NCBI RefSeq assembly: GCF_013618475.1
Contig: NZ_JABJVN010000004.1
Span: forward strand, 267,186-331,185
Length of the DNA stretch: 64,000 bases
Reading direction: 5' to 3'
Source: Saccharibacillus deserti
GTDB lineage: Bacteria > Bacillota > Bacilli > Paenibacillales > Paenibacillaceae
Both the position numbers and the translations under genes were made by a program. The notes beneath the pieces are model-generated. The model saw only the letters and a list, made by a program, of their open reading frames with translations. It ran no database searches and was not told where the DNA came from. This document shows positions 35,975 to 45,504 of this stretch, one piece after another (the stretch's first letter is position 1; each line of letters starts with the position of its first letter).

Positions 35975-36018
35975 CCCGGAACACCTGATGAATTTTCTCG
36001 AACGCAATGGGTTCCGGG
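35975..36018 (-). terminator. Intercistronic hairpin between GH1 and PTS genes
   Basis: CCCGGAAC (35975-35982) pairs with GTTCCGGG (36011-36018); on the minus strand the stem is followed by TTTATTTT. It may attenuate read-through into the PTS gene. I found no LicT-type antiterminator (RAT) sequence overlapping it. Confidence 0.6.
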
Positions 36019-36047
36019 ATTTTGTTTTATGCTGAATGTGTTGTCAT

Positions 36048-37950
<1,903 letters not shown>

Positions 37951-38078
37951 AGCTTGTTTTCTCCTTCTTCGAAGACTTGATTATCCGGCATTGATTAGCT
38001 GCTGACAATCCGAGTATAATTTACGTAAAGAAATAAGTAAAATTAATAATACATATAGGAGGTATATCAAATATTTAT

Positions 38079-38996
38079 ATGAATATTAATCATGAACTTT
38101 ACAAAATTTTTTACATAACCGCTAAAGCCGGCAGTATGTCCAAAGCAGCAAAAGAACTTTTCACCTCCCAACCGGCTGTGAGCCAGTCCGTCAAATTATT
38201 GGAAAGCAAATTGGGAGAGCAGCTGTTTCACAGAAAAGCCCAGGGAGTCGCCCTGACCCAAGAAGGGAAAATTCTTTTTCAATACGTGGAACAAAGTTAT
38301 GAATTGCTGCAGGCGGCGGAACGGAAGTTCGGCGAGCTGAAAAACCTGACGGCGGGCCAACTGCGAATATCCGCAAGCACGACGGCATGCAGCAGCTTTC
38401 TGATGCAGCATCTCGAAACCTATTCCATCGCTTATCCCGGTGTCGAAATCTATATTAAGGATCAGTCTACCCGCACAACCATCAAACAATTGGAGTCCGG
38501 CGAAATCGATATAGGCATTATTAACGCTGCCGGAAAACCCGATCATTTGAAAGTAATCGGCGAAATCGAAATACAAGATTGTTTCGTAGTAGGGGAAAGA
38601 TTCAAGGGCCTGCGAGGAAGACCAATTGCCTTGCGTGAATTAACGGAGAATTATCCCATGAATTTGCTGCAGAAAGGACTCAACACCAGAACTCATATCG
38701 ATAATTTTTTTGCTTCATGCGGAGTACCCGTCATGCCCAAAGCCGAATTGAGTACAATGGAACTTTTGATCGAATTCGCAAAAAAAGGATTTGGGGTATC
38801 TTGTGTGATCGAGGACTTCGTTCGTGAAGATTTGGAGCAGCGGCAGCTGTTTGTCGTACCAATCCAAGAGAAAATACCTAAAAGATTTTTAAGTATCGTA
38901 ATTAAAAACAACTTCCCTTTATCATCGGCGGCACAGAAATTCATCGAACTTTTTAATCAAGATTCGGATGTTTCGATTGGGTCAAGAAAGAGATAA
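38079..38996 (+). CDS. LysR-family transcriptional regulator
   Basis: A 305-residue LTTR. HTH at about 2-60: ELYKIFYITAKAGSMSKAAK, ELFTSQPAVSQSVKLLESKL, GEQLFHR. The effector domain (from ~92) has the usual substrate-binding fold: LRISASTTACSSFLMQHLET and DIGIINAAG. AGGAGG is 16 bases from the ATG, which is long; an ATT codon at 38073 could be the real start. Divergent from the DUF606-GH1-PTS unit with 128 bases in between, so it likely activates that unit. Effector unknown. Confidence 0.88.
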   Translation: MNINHELYKIFYITAKAGSMSKAAKELFTSQPAVSQSVKLLESKLGEQLFHRKAQGVALTQEGKILFQYVEQSYELLQAAERKFGELKNLTAGQLRISASTTACSSFLMQHLETYSIAYPGVEIYIKDQSTRTTIKQLESGEIDIGIINAAGKPDHLKVIGEIEIQDCFVVGERFKGLRGRPIALRELTENYPMNLLQKGLNTRTHIDNFFASCGVPVMPKAELSTMELLIEFAKKGFGVSCVIEDFVREDLEQRQLFVVPIQEKIPKRFLSIVIKNNFPLSSAAQKFIELFNQDSDVSIGSRKR

Positions 38997-39443
38997 CCAA
39001 GCGCTAAAACGGTGGTCTTCCGATTATGCCGACGTAAGAAAAGCTCTGATGCCCAACCCACTAGAAGCAAGGACTGCCGGAGCTCCTGGCCACCCCGCTA
39101 TTCGCTTATCCGGTCTCGACTTAGACACTTTTAACGATAATTCTAATGTTTTTCGCACCCCCTTTTCCTTCCGGCTTCATCCTCTGTTCTCTAACGCATT
39201 ACTCCGCAAGTTCGCAGGGAAGGTTGAAGTCCGGCAAATAGCATCAAAGAGCAAATTTTAGGGATTCGCTATAGAATTGCTTACACGAAATCTAGCGCTG
39301 CCCAGACAATCCATTGTACAATCCTTCATAACTTCTTATAGAATTGTGAACTTGTCCAGGTGTTAACTTCAACGTAAGCCGAATACGACGGATTAATGAT
39401 TAACTTTATTTCATCCTATCTTCTCAACTTATTAAGAAGAACA
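38997..39443. other. Gene-free stretch
   Basis: No frame here has a ribosome site or recognisable protein. It is AT-richer than average. I see no RNA gene. The region ends in the terminator of the next minus-strand gene. Confidence 0.5.
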
Positions 39444-39482
39444 AAAAAAGCTACGCTCCCATAAGGTGAAAGTAGCTTTTTT
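39444..39482. terminator. Terminator of the second rlmCD-like gene
   Basis: AAAAAAGCTAC (39444-39454) pairs with GTAGCTTTTTT (39472-39482); works in both directions, 62 bases past the gene stop. Confidence 0.85.
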
Positions 39483-39543
39483 AAATACGATTTTAAAGAA
39501 TAAATTCTCTGCGTACCCAATCCGTCCCGACTTAAAAATCAGC

Positions 39544-41322
39544 TTACTCCAAGCCCCGCCGCGTAAGCAGCGCCACGGCCTCCACATGCACCGTCTGCGG
39601 GAACATATCCACCGGCTGGACCTTCACCGTCTTGAACCCGCCGTCTTCCAGCACGCGCAGGTCGCGAGCGAGCGTCGCCGGGTTGCACGAGACGTACACC
39701 ACCCGTTCCGGCTTCATCTCGATGATCGTCTCCAACAGCCGGATATCGCAGCCTTTGCGCGGCGGATCGACGACGATTACGTCGGGCGTGATGCCCTGCT
39801 CCCGCCAGCGCGGAATAACGTCTTCGGATGCGCCGACTTCAAACTCTGCATTCGTGATGCCGTTGATCTCCGCGTTTTTCCGTGCGTCTTCGATCGCTTC
39901 CTTGACGATCTCGACGCCGTAGACCCGCTTCGCTTTTTGCGCCAGGAACAGCGAGATGGTGCCGATGCCGCAGTAGGCGTCGATCACGGTTTCCTGCCCG
40001 GTCAGGCCTGCATATTCCAGCGTTTTGCCGTACAGCACTTCCGTCTGCGCCGGGTTGACCTGATAGAAGGAACGGGCCGAGATCGCGAACTTGATCTCCC
40101 CGATGTAGTCGTGAATGACTTCTTCGCCCCACAGCACAGTGGTCACATCGCCAAAGATGACGTTCGTCTGGCGCATGTTCACGTTGTGGCAGATACTTTT
40201 TACGCCGGGTACGCGTTCTTGGATCGCGGCGATCCACTGCTCCGCCTTCGGCAGACGTTCGCTGTTCGTGACCAATACCACCATCTTCTCGCCCGTCGCA
40301 AAAGCCACCTTGACGACCACGTGGCGCAGCAGACCGCGGCCGGTCTCTTCATCGTAAGCGGGGATGCCCAGCTCGCGGCCGATCGCTTTGACGGTCTCGA
40401 CCATCTCGTCGTTGGCTTCGTGCTGAATGATACACGTCTCCATGTCGACGATGCGGTGGGTGCCGCGCGCGTAGAACCCGCCGATCAGGCGGTCGTTCTC
40501 TTCGCCGATCGGCACCTGGGCTTTGTTGCGGTAGCGCCACGGATCGCCCATGCCAAGCGTCGGCGGCACGAGGACGCCAAGCGAACCGCCGTCGGCTGCG
40601 GCCGATCCGCCCGATGCCTCGCCTTCCCCTGCCGCGGAATCCGCTTCGGCCGGTGCGGCCAGCGTTCCGGCTTCGGCGGCCGGACTGCCCGCTTGTTCTT
40701 CCGCATTCCCGCGGCCTTCGCCGCCGCCGAAGCCGGTCGCTTCGAGCGCCGGAAGCGGCTGCCCGGTGGAAGCCTCTTCCGCGTATTCGGCAGTTTGCTC
40801 GGCGCCGAACGTCCGCACATTCAGTTTCCCGATCCGCTGGAGGCTGTCCGCAACCTGCTGCCGCTTCCATTCCAGCTGCGCCGCGTAATCCAGATGCTGG
40901 ATCTGGCAGCCGCCGCAGCGGTCGAAGATTTCGCACGGCGCTTCGACGCGGCTTGGGCTTTTCTCGAGCAGCATTCCCATTTTGGCGTACCCGTACTGTT
41001 TTTTGGTATTGATGACTTTGGCCGAGATCTTCTCGCCCGGCAGTGCCCCGGCTACGAACAGCGTATAGCCTTCCGCCCGGCCGACGCCTTCGCCGTTATG
41101 GTTCATGCCGATAATGTCGAGGGTAACTTCGTCGTTCTTGGCGACCGGCAGACCTTCGATTTCTTCTTCCGGACGTGCCCCGCCTCTTCCGCGACCGGTG
41201 TTCGTCCGGCCCGCGCCGCCGCGGCTGCGTCCCGCAGACGCTCCCATAGGCGGCTTGCTTTTGCCTCCGCGTCCCTGCCCGCCGCTTTTGCCCGTACTGC
41301 GCCCGTTGTTGTTTTTGTTCAT
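39544..41322 (-). CDS. rlmCD: 23S rRNA (uracil-5-)-methyltransferase, RlmCD family, with disordered insertions
   Basis: Full-length paralogue of the gene at 1-1320 (592 residues). Order: an RGG-rich tail (~1-55), TRAM domain (EVTLDIIGMNHNGEGVGRAE), Fe-S cysteines CEIFDRCGGCQIQH, SAM domain (VIDAYCGIGTISLFLAQKAK), DPPRKGC and the catalytic Cys motif YVSCNPATLARDL near the end. Between LNVRTF and PTLGMGDPWRYRNKAQ there is an ~85-residue Ala/Gly/Glu-rich insertion that the paralogue lacks at this site. Typical enzymes have ~455-460 residues. The gene lies downstream of dgkB, the order of yerQ-yefA in Bacillus. The ATG at 41322 has only a weak ribosome site; a GTG at 41331 is an alternative. Confidence 0.9.
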   Translation of the reverse strand: MNKNNNGRSTGKSGGQGRGGKSKPPMGASAGRSRGGAGRTNTGRGRGGARPEEEIEGLPVAKNDEVTLDIIGMNHNGEGVGRAEGYTLFVAGALPGEKISAKVINTKKQYGYAKMGMLLEKSPSRVEAPCEIFDRCGGCQIQHLDYAAQLEWKRQQVADSLQRIGKLNVRTFGAEQTAEYAEEASTGQPLPALEATGFGGGEGRGNAEEQAGSPAAEAGTLAAPAEADSAAGEGEASGGSAAADGGSLGVLVPPTLGMGDPWRYRNKAQVPIGEENDRLIGGFYARGTHRIVDMETCIIQHEANDEMVETVKAIGRELGIPAYDEETGRGLLRHVVVKVAFATGEKMVVLVTNSERLPKAEQWIAAIQERVPGVKSICHNVNMRQTNVIFGDVTTVLWGEEVIHDYIGEIKFAISARSFYQVNPAQTEVLYGKTLEYAGLTGQETVIDAYCGIGTISLFLAQKAKRVYGVEIVKEAIEDARKNAEINGITNAEFEVGASEDVIPRWREQGITPDVIVVDPPRKGCDIRLLETIIEMKPERVVYVSCNPATLARDLRVLEDGGFKTVKVQPVDMFPQTVHVEAVALLTRRGLE

Positions 41323-41679
41323 TCTATTCACTTCTTTCGCTTATATTCATGAAGGAGATGAGCTCAACGTTAAATTGCCGAAAAAGAAACCTGGCCCGCC
41401 TGTTATCGTTAGTTCGGACACAATCCCGCGTCCTGCGTATCCCGAAAAACAACCTAGCCTCTTAAGCCTGTTTTTATTGGCCTTTTACATTTTTTCGGAC
41501 ACGCCAAAAAGGAGGATGCCCTCCGCCCGGCCTGATGCTCTGCCGCCGGACGCGGTTCTTCCTCCCGTATTGTAACACGTTATGTGCGGCGGGACACGAT
41601 TTTCGTCCGCGCCAAGGCGGCATCCAAGCCGAAGACCGCAGCCTCTGCGTGTCTTCGCGCCGGAGCCTGCCGCCCGTTC
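41323..41679. other. Gap between rlmCD and dgkB
   Basis: 357 bases without a supportable gene. A plus-strand frame (about 41344-41577) containing KLPKKKPGPPVIVSSD looks protein-like but lacks a well-placed start. A short GGAGG-ATGC-CCTCC hairpin is at about 41510-41523. Confidence 0.45.
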
Positions 41680-42561
41680 TTAAGCAAACACCCGCAGATG
41701 CTGCGGCAGCACTTCGAACACGCCCGGCAGGCGTCCGCCCAGTTCGCCGTCCAGGTTCAGCAGCACGTCGTTCGGCGAAGTCACTTCCAGCCGCTTCGTG
41801 CGGAAATAGATCACGTTCGGATCGTTGAAATGATCGCCGCGCTGCGCCATCGAGACGACACGGATGAATTCGGCGAGATTGCATTTTTTGAGCAAAATGA
41901 CATCCAGCAGCCCGTCGTCGATCCGCGCATCCGGCATGAGACGTTCGAATCCGCCGACCGAATTGGTGTTGCCGATCAGGAAGACCATGAATTCGCCTTC
42001 GATCTCGCCTTGGCCTTCCGCTTCGATCTTCAGCTGCATCGGACTCAGGTTGACCATCTTCTCGACGCCTTTGAAATAATAAGCGAGCTGGCCGATCATC
42101 GTCTTCAGACGGCTCGGCACCTCGTACGTCAGTTCCGTCAGCGAGCCTCCGCCCGCGATATTGATGAAATAACGATCGTTCGCCCGTCCCACGTCGATCG
42201 GACGCGATTCGCCGCGCAGCACGAGATCGCAGTAATCTTCCCATTGACGCGAAATGCCGAGCGCACGCGACAGGTCGTTCGTCGTGCCGAGCGGAAATAC
42301 GCCGAGATCCGGCCGATGTTCCTGATTCGCCAGACCGTTGACCACCTCATAGATCGTACCGTCTCCGCCCGCGGCGATGACGATATCGTAACCGCGCCGC
42401 GCCGCATCGATCGCCGCAAGCGTCGCGTCGCCTTCTCCCGTCGTCGCATGCACGGTCGTCTCGATCCCGCCTTCGTCAAGACGCTGCAAAATATCCGGCA
42501 GCCGGCGCCGCATCTCTTCCCGTCCGGACGTCGGATTATAGATCAGCCTCGCTCTTCTCAT
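41680..42561 (-). CDS. dgkB: Diacylglycerol kinase, DgkB family
   Basis: Soluble lipid kinase (293 residues) that phosphorylates diacylglycerol, recycling it to phosphatidic acid, important for lipoteichoic-acid-making bacteria. Motifs: ARLIYNPTSGREEMRRRLPD at the start, the catalytic glycine motif IVIAAGGDGTIYEVVNGL (residues ~60-77), LGVFPLGTTNDLSRAL, and the C-terminal D-G-E motif NLDGELGGRLP. Neighbour of the rlmCD gene as in Bacillus yerQ-yefA. ATG 42561 has GGTGG upstream. Confidence 0.92.
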   Translation of the reverse strand: MRRARLIYNPTSGREEMRRRLPDILQRLDEGGIETTVHATTGEGDATLAAIDAARRGYDIVIAAGGDGTIYEVVNGLANQEHRPDLGVFPLGTTNDLSRALGISRQWEDYCDLVLRGESRPIDVGRANDRYFINIAGGGSLTELTYEVPSRLKTMIGQLAYYFKGVEKMVNLSPMQLKIEAEGQGEIEGEFMVFLIGNTNSVGGFERLMPDARIDDGLLDVILLKKCNLAEFIRVVSMAQRGDHFNDPNVIYFRTKRLEVTSPNDVLLNLDGELGGRLPGVFEVLPQHLRVFA

Positions 42562-42682
42562 CTTTCAAATTCCACCTGTTCCTTATAAGTTCTTGCCGCC
42601 AGGCGCTTCCTTCTCTTCCGCAGGCCCGGTCAAACGGGCTGCATCGGTCCGGGACGCCGTATCCGGCTTTCGATTACAACTC

Positions 42683-42718
42683 GAAGCGAAGGCCGCCGCT
42701 GTGCGGAACCTTCGCTTC
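42683..42718. terminator. Inverted repeat between CbiX-like and dgkB genes
   Basis: GAAGCGAAGG (42683-42692) pairs with CCTTCGCTTC (42709-42718) plus CCGC/GCGG inside. No T-run follows, so its role as terminator is uncertain. Confidence 0.45.
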
Positions 42719-42787
42719 ATAGAGAATTAGATCCATTTGTCATGCCGCCGCGCCGAATCTACCCGCCCGGCGCTTTCCCGCAAGCTA

Positions 42788-43570
42788 TTACTCTGCGGTA
42801 TCTGCGGTATCAAGGCCGGCCAGCAGCGTTTCGGCCTGCCGCTCGATCCAGGCCGGCAGCAGCGGATGGGGCAGCAAAGCCTCGCCCGTGTAACCGTAAT
42901 CCAATCCTTCCAGCTTGCGCGGAATGACCGTCTGCAGGAAGTAACCCGTGCTCAGGAACAGCGGAGCGATCAGCACGCGCCGGCCTTTGGAGATCCATTC
43001 TTCGGCTTTGGCCCGCACGCTGTCGGGATTGAGCAGCGCATAATCGCACAGCAGTCCGCTCGTCTCGCCGACGCGCTTGGTCAGAGCCGAAGCGCCGGCT
43101 TCCCAGCGCTGACGGAATCCGTCGTGAATACTGCCGTGTCCGACGAGCAGGATCACTTCCCGCTCCGGGTTGACCGAAGCCGGCGAGACCTTGTCCCAGA
43201 CCATGCGGGCTACATCCGAGTCGTCGCCCATCGGGCGTCCGACGTGCATGCGGGCTTTGATGGCAAACGGTTCGAGATCCGTCTCCCGGTCCGGGGCATC
43301 CTTGGTGCCGAGCGCATATTCGATCTCGTCGATATGCGTGCTGCCTTCCGACACGAACAGCATCACGGCCAGAATGTCCGTGACGCCTTCCGCTTCCAAC
43401 TCGTCGATGCCGTCTTGAATCGACGACCCTTCCACATTGCCCAGAAACGATACCGCGACCGGCATACGTTCCTTGATTCTGACTTTGCCGGCCGCATCGT
43501 TAACCGCCTCCACCCATTCGGGCTGAGGCGAACCGTGACTGATAATCAGTGCGCCCGTTTTGTTCGTCAT
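42788..43570 (-). CDS. Sirohydrochlorin chelatase-like protein (CbiX/SirB)
   Basis: A 260-residue tandem CbiX protein. Metal-site His residues are visible in ALIISHGSPQPEW (His 12) and VILLVGHGSIHDGFRQRW (His ~145), and the second-half motif RVLIAPLFLSTGYF is typical. Members insert Co or Fe into sirohydrochlorin or belong to nickel-chelatase-like (CfbA-type) proteins. It directly follows yerC with one base between stop and ATG. No other cobalamin or siroheme gene is nearby, so the physiological metal and product are open. Confidence 0.85.
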   Translation of the reverse strand: MTNKTGALIISHGSPQPEWVEAVNDAAGKVRIKERMPVAVSFLGNVEGSSIQDGIDELEAEGVTDILAVMLFVSEGSTHIDEIEYALGTKDAPDRETDLEPFAIKARMHVGRPMGDDSDVARMVWDKVSPASVNPEREVILLVGHGSIHDGFRQRWEAGASALTKRVGETSGLLCDYALLNPDSVRAKAEEWISKGRRVLIAPLFLSTGYFLQTVIPRKLEGLDYGYTGEALLPHPLLPAWIERQAETLLAGLDTADTAE

Positions 43571-43571
43571 C

Positions 43572-43862
43572 TTAACGTCCCAGACGCTCGAGCGTCAGTT
43601 TGTATCCGTCGTTGCCGTAGTTCAGGCAGCGCTTCACGCGCGAGATCGTCGCGGTGCTTGCGCCGGTCTCGGCTTCGATCTGGTTGTACGTGCTGCCTTT
43701 GCCGAGCATGCGCGCCACTTCAAGGCGCTGCGACAGCGACTGGATCTCGTTCACCGTGCACAGATCGTCAAAAAAGACATAGCATTCTTCCAGATCCTTG
43801 AGCGTCAGAATGGCCTCGAACAATTGATCGACCGTTTTATCGTTTAACTTTTTCAGCTGCAC
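43572..43862 (-). CDS. yerC: TrpR-like regulator YerC/YecD family
   Basis: A 96-residue all-helical DNA-binding protein of the TrpR superfamily: DQLFEAILTLKDLEECYVFF, DDLCTVNEIQSLSQRLEVAR and the HTH MLGKGSTYNQIEAETGASTA TISRVKRCL. The Bacillus YerC protein is its namesake; its effector is not known. Start is GTG at 43862 with AGGGGAT ten bases upstream. Co-transcribed with the CbiX-like gene. A long-range inverted repeat lies in its 5' region. Confidence 0.88.
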   Translation of the reverse strand: MQLKKLNDKTVDQLFEAILTLKDLEECYVFFDDLCTVNEIQSLSQRLEVARMLGKGSTYNQIEAETGASTATISRVKRCLNYGNDGYKLTLERLGR

Positions 43863-44314
43863 TGAAAGATCATCCCCTACCGTTTACTGGTACCTTGACC
43901 GATAACGATGTTAGGTTACGCCCATCAAAAACCCGCTTGAACCGCGCATGTTTCCGATGAACGAAAACCTCGGATTTGATTCGGCCAAGGTACTAGTTAG
44001 TTTATTTTTTACAGCCCTGGAGCGGCGAACCTTGCGGCTTCGAAACGCTTTCTCTGCCGTCAGCCCGTGTCCGAAGGCCCCATGATTTTGGTTTCCTTTA
44101 TATTGTAGCGGGACAAGTTACTTTTTTCAAGCGTTAACGGTTTCACGCGCCACAGACCGAACGGACAGAAGCGGGCGCCGCTCCGTACTTTTTTCACGTT
44201 TCTCCGGAAAGTGTCCGCCACAGGCGAACTTTTCGGATCCATTCGTTCCTGCATTTTCCAGCCGCGGGATCCGGATCCGAATGTCGTCGCGGCGCTTTCC
44301 CGCGCTTTTTCCGT
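43863..44314. other. Gap with long-range inverted repeat
   Basis: No gene seen. GTACCTTGACCGA (43890-43902) is complementary, save one G-U/A-C position, to TCGGCCAAGGTAC (43981-43993), 78 bases apart, in the leader of yerC. The part near 44130-44310 is only the tail region after corA. Confidence 0.5.
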
Positions 44315-45271
44315 CTATTTGAACCAGCCTCTGCGCCAGAACCAGCCGATCATCGCCCCCGCCAGGAACAGCATACCGCCGAGCACGCCGAAATACCCGT
44401 ATTTCCAACGCAGCTCCGGCATATGCTCGAAATTCATTCCGTATATGCCGGCAATCAGCGTCAGCGGCATGAAAATGGTCGTGATGACCGTCAGCGTCTT
44501 CATGATCCCGTTCATCCGGTTGGAATTGAGCGAGATGTAGCTGTCGCGCAGATCGGCCGTCATCTCGCGGTTGGAGTCGATCATCTCGGACAGCTTCAGC
44601 AGATGGTCGTAAATATCGGTAAAATAGACCCGGTATTCCTGCGAATCGTCGACGTGCTGCGAATTGATGATCCGGTACAGCAGATCCCGCATCGGCACGA
44701 TCGTATGATGCAGCTTGAGCAGCCGCGAGCGCAGATCGAATACCTGGGCCAGCAGGCGGTCGACCGATTCCCGGCGGCCTTTTTCCTCCAGATCCGCAAG
44801 CTCGTCTTCGACGCCGAACACGCAGGGGAAATATTCGTCCACCAGCGCATCGAGTACCAGATAAGCGGCGGCGACGGGATTGGTTTTCTTGGACGGGTCG
44901 ACGGCGCGGGTGCGGATCCGTTCCCACGCTTCGTCGATTTCCCGCATGCGTTCGAAATGGAACGTCACCAGAAAGGTGCGCCCGAGAAACATATCCACTT
45001 CGCCCGCTTCCTTGCCTCCCTTGCCAAGCGCATGGGTAATCAGAAAAACGTACTTCTCGTGCGGGTCCATCTTGGGACGCTGCACATCGTTGAGACAGTC
45101 TTCGATCTCGAGCGGATGAAAATGGAAATAAGTGCCGAGCAGTTCCGTTTCCCGGGATGTGGGAGCCTGGAAATCCGCCCAAAACCATTGGAATTTCAAA
45201 GGGTCGAGCTCGGTCAGGGGAATATCGAGATGAACTTGGTGGTCGTGCGTTACCGCAAGCGTCCGGATCAA
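44315..45271 (-). CDS. corA: CorA-family Mg2+ channel
   Basis: A 318-residue magnesium/cobalt channel subunit. The cytosolic N-terminal domain (1-250) is followed by two C-terminal membrane helices; the signature YGMNF lies between them (IAGIYGMNFEHMPEL), and the C-terminus is basic (WFWRRGWFK). The conserved FHFHPLEIEDCLNDVQRPKM segment is also typical. Start is TTG at 45271 with AGGAGG about ten bases upstream. Monocistronic. Other CorA-like proteins export Mg or Zn; import is the default view. Confidence 0.92.
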   Translation of the reverse strand: MIRTLAVTHDHQVHLDIPLTELDPLKFQWFWADFQAPTSRETELLGTYFHFHPLEIEDCLNDVQRPKMDPHEKYVFLITHALGKGGKEAGEVDMFLGRTFLVTFHFERMREIDEAWERIRTRAVDPSKKTNPVAAAYLVLDALVDEYFPCVFGVEDELADLEEKGRRESVDRLLAQVFDLRSRLLKLHHTIVPMRDLLYRIINSQHVDDSQEYRVYFTDIYDHLLKLSEMIDSNREMTADLRDSYISLNSNRMNGIMKTLTVITTIFMPLTLIAGIYGMNFEHMPELRWKYGYFGVLGGMLFLAGAMIGWFWRRGWFK

Positions 45272-45420
45272 AGCGGCCGCCCTCCTTCTTTTTCTGCTTG
45301 ACGCAGCGCTTCGGGCCTCCGGATTCCCGGCCGGCGAAAGCGTCTTATGCCCTGTCTATCGTAAGCCCTGGGCCATCGGGACGCAACGGTGCGCCGCCTC
45401 TAGTTTCTCCACAAAATCCA

Positions 45421-45450
45421 TGGACGCTGCAAGCTTAATTTTGTTATACT
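45421..45450 (+). promoter_or_regulatory. Putative promoter of the kinase operon
   Basis: TGGACG (45421-45426), 18-base spacer, TATACT (45445-45450), 55 bases before the kinase ATG. Moderate match to sigma-A. Confidence 0.5.
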
Positions 45451-45504
45451 AATTTTATCAAAAAAAGCAAACAATATTACAAAGCGATGGGTGGAGTTAA
45501 GGCT

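Noticed and set aside
38968..39261. Plus-strand frame of 97 codons after the LysR gene
   Set aside because: Overlaps the LysR 3' end, no ribosome site, no recognisable sequence.
41344..41577. Small plus-strand gene containing KLPKKKPGPPVIVSSD
   Set aside because: Protein-like stretch, but no start codon at a good distance from the GAAGGAG, and the end becomes Pro/Arg-biased shadow.
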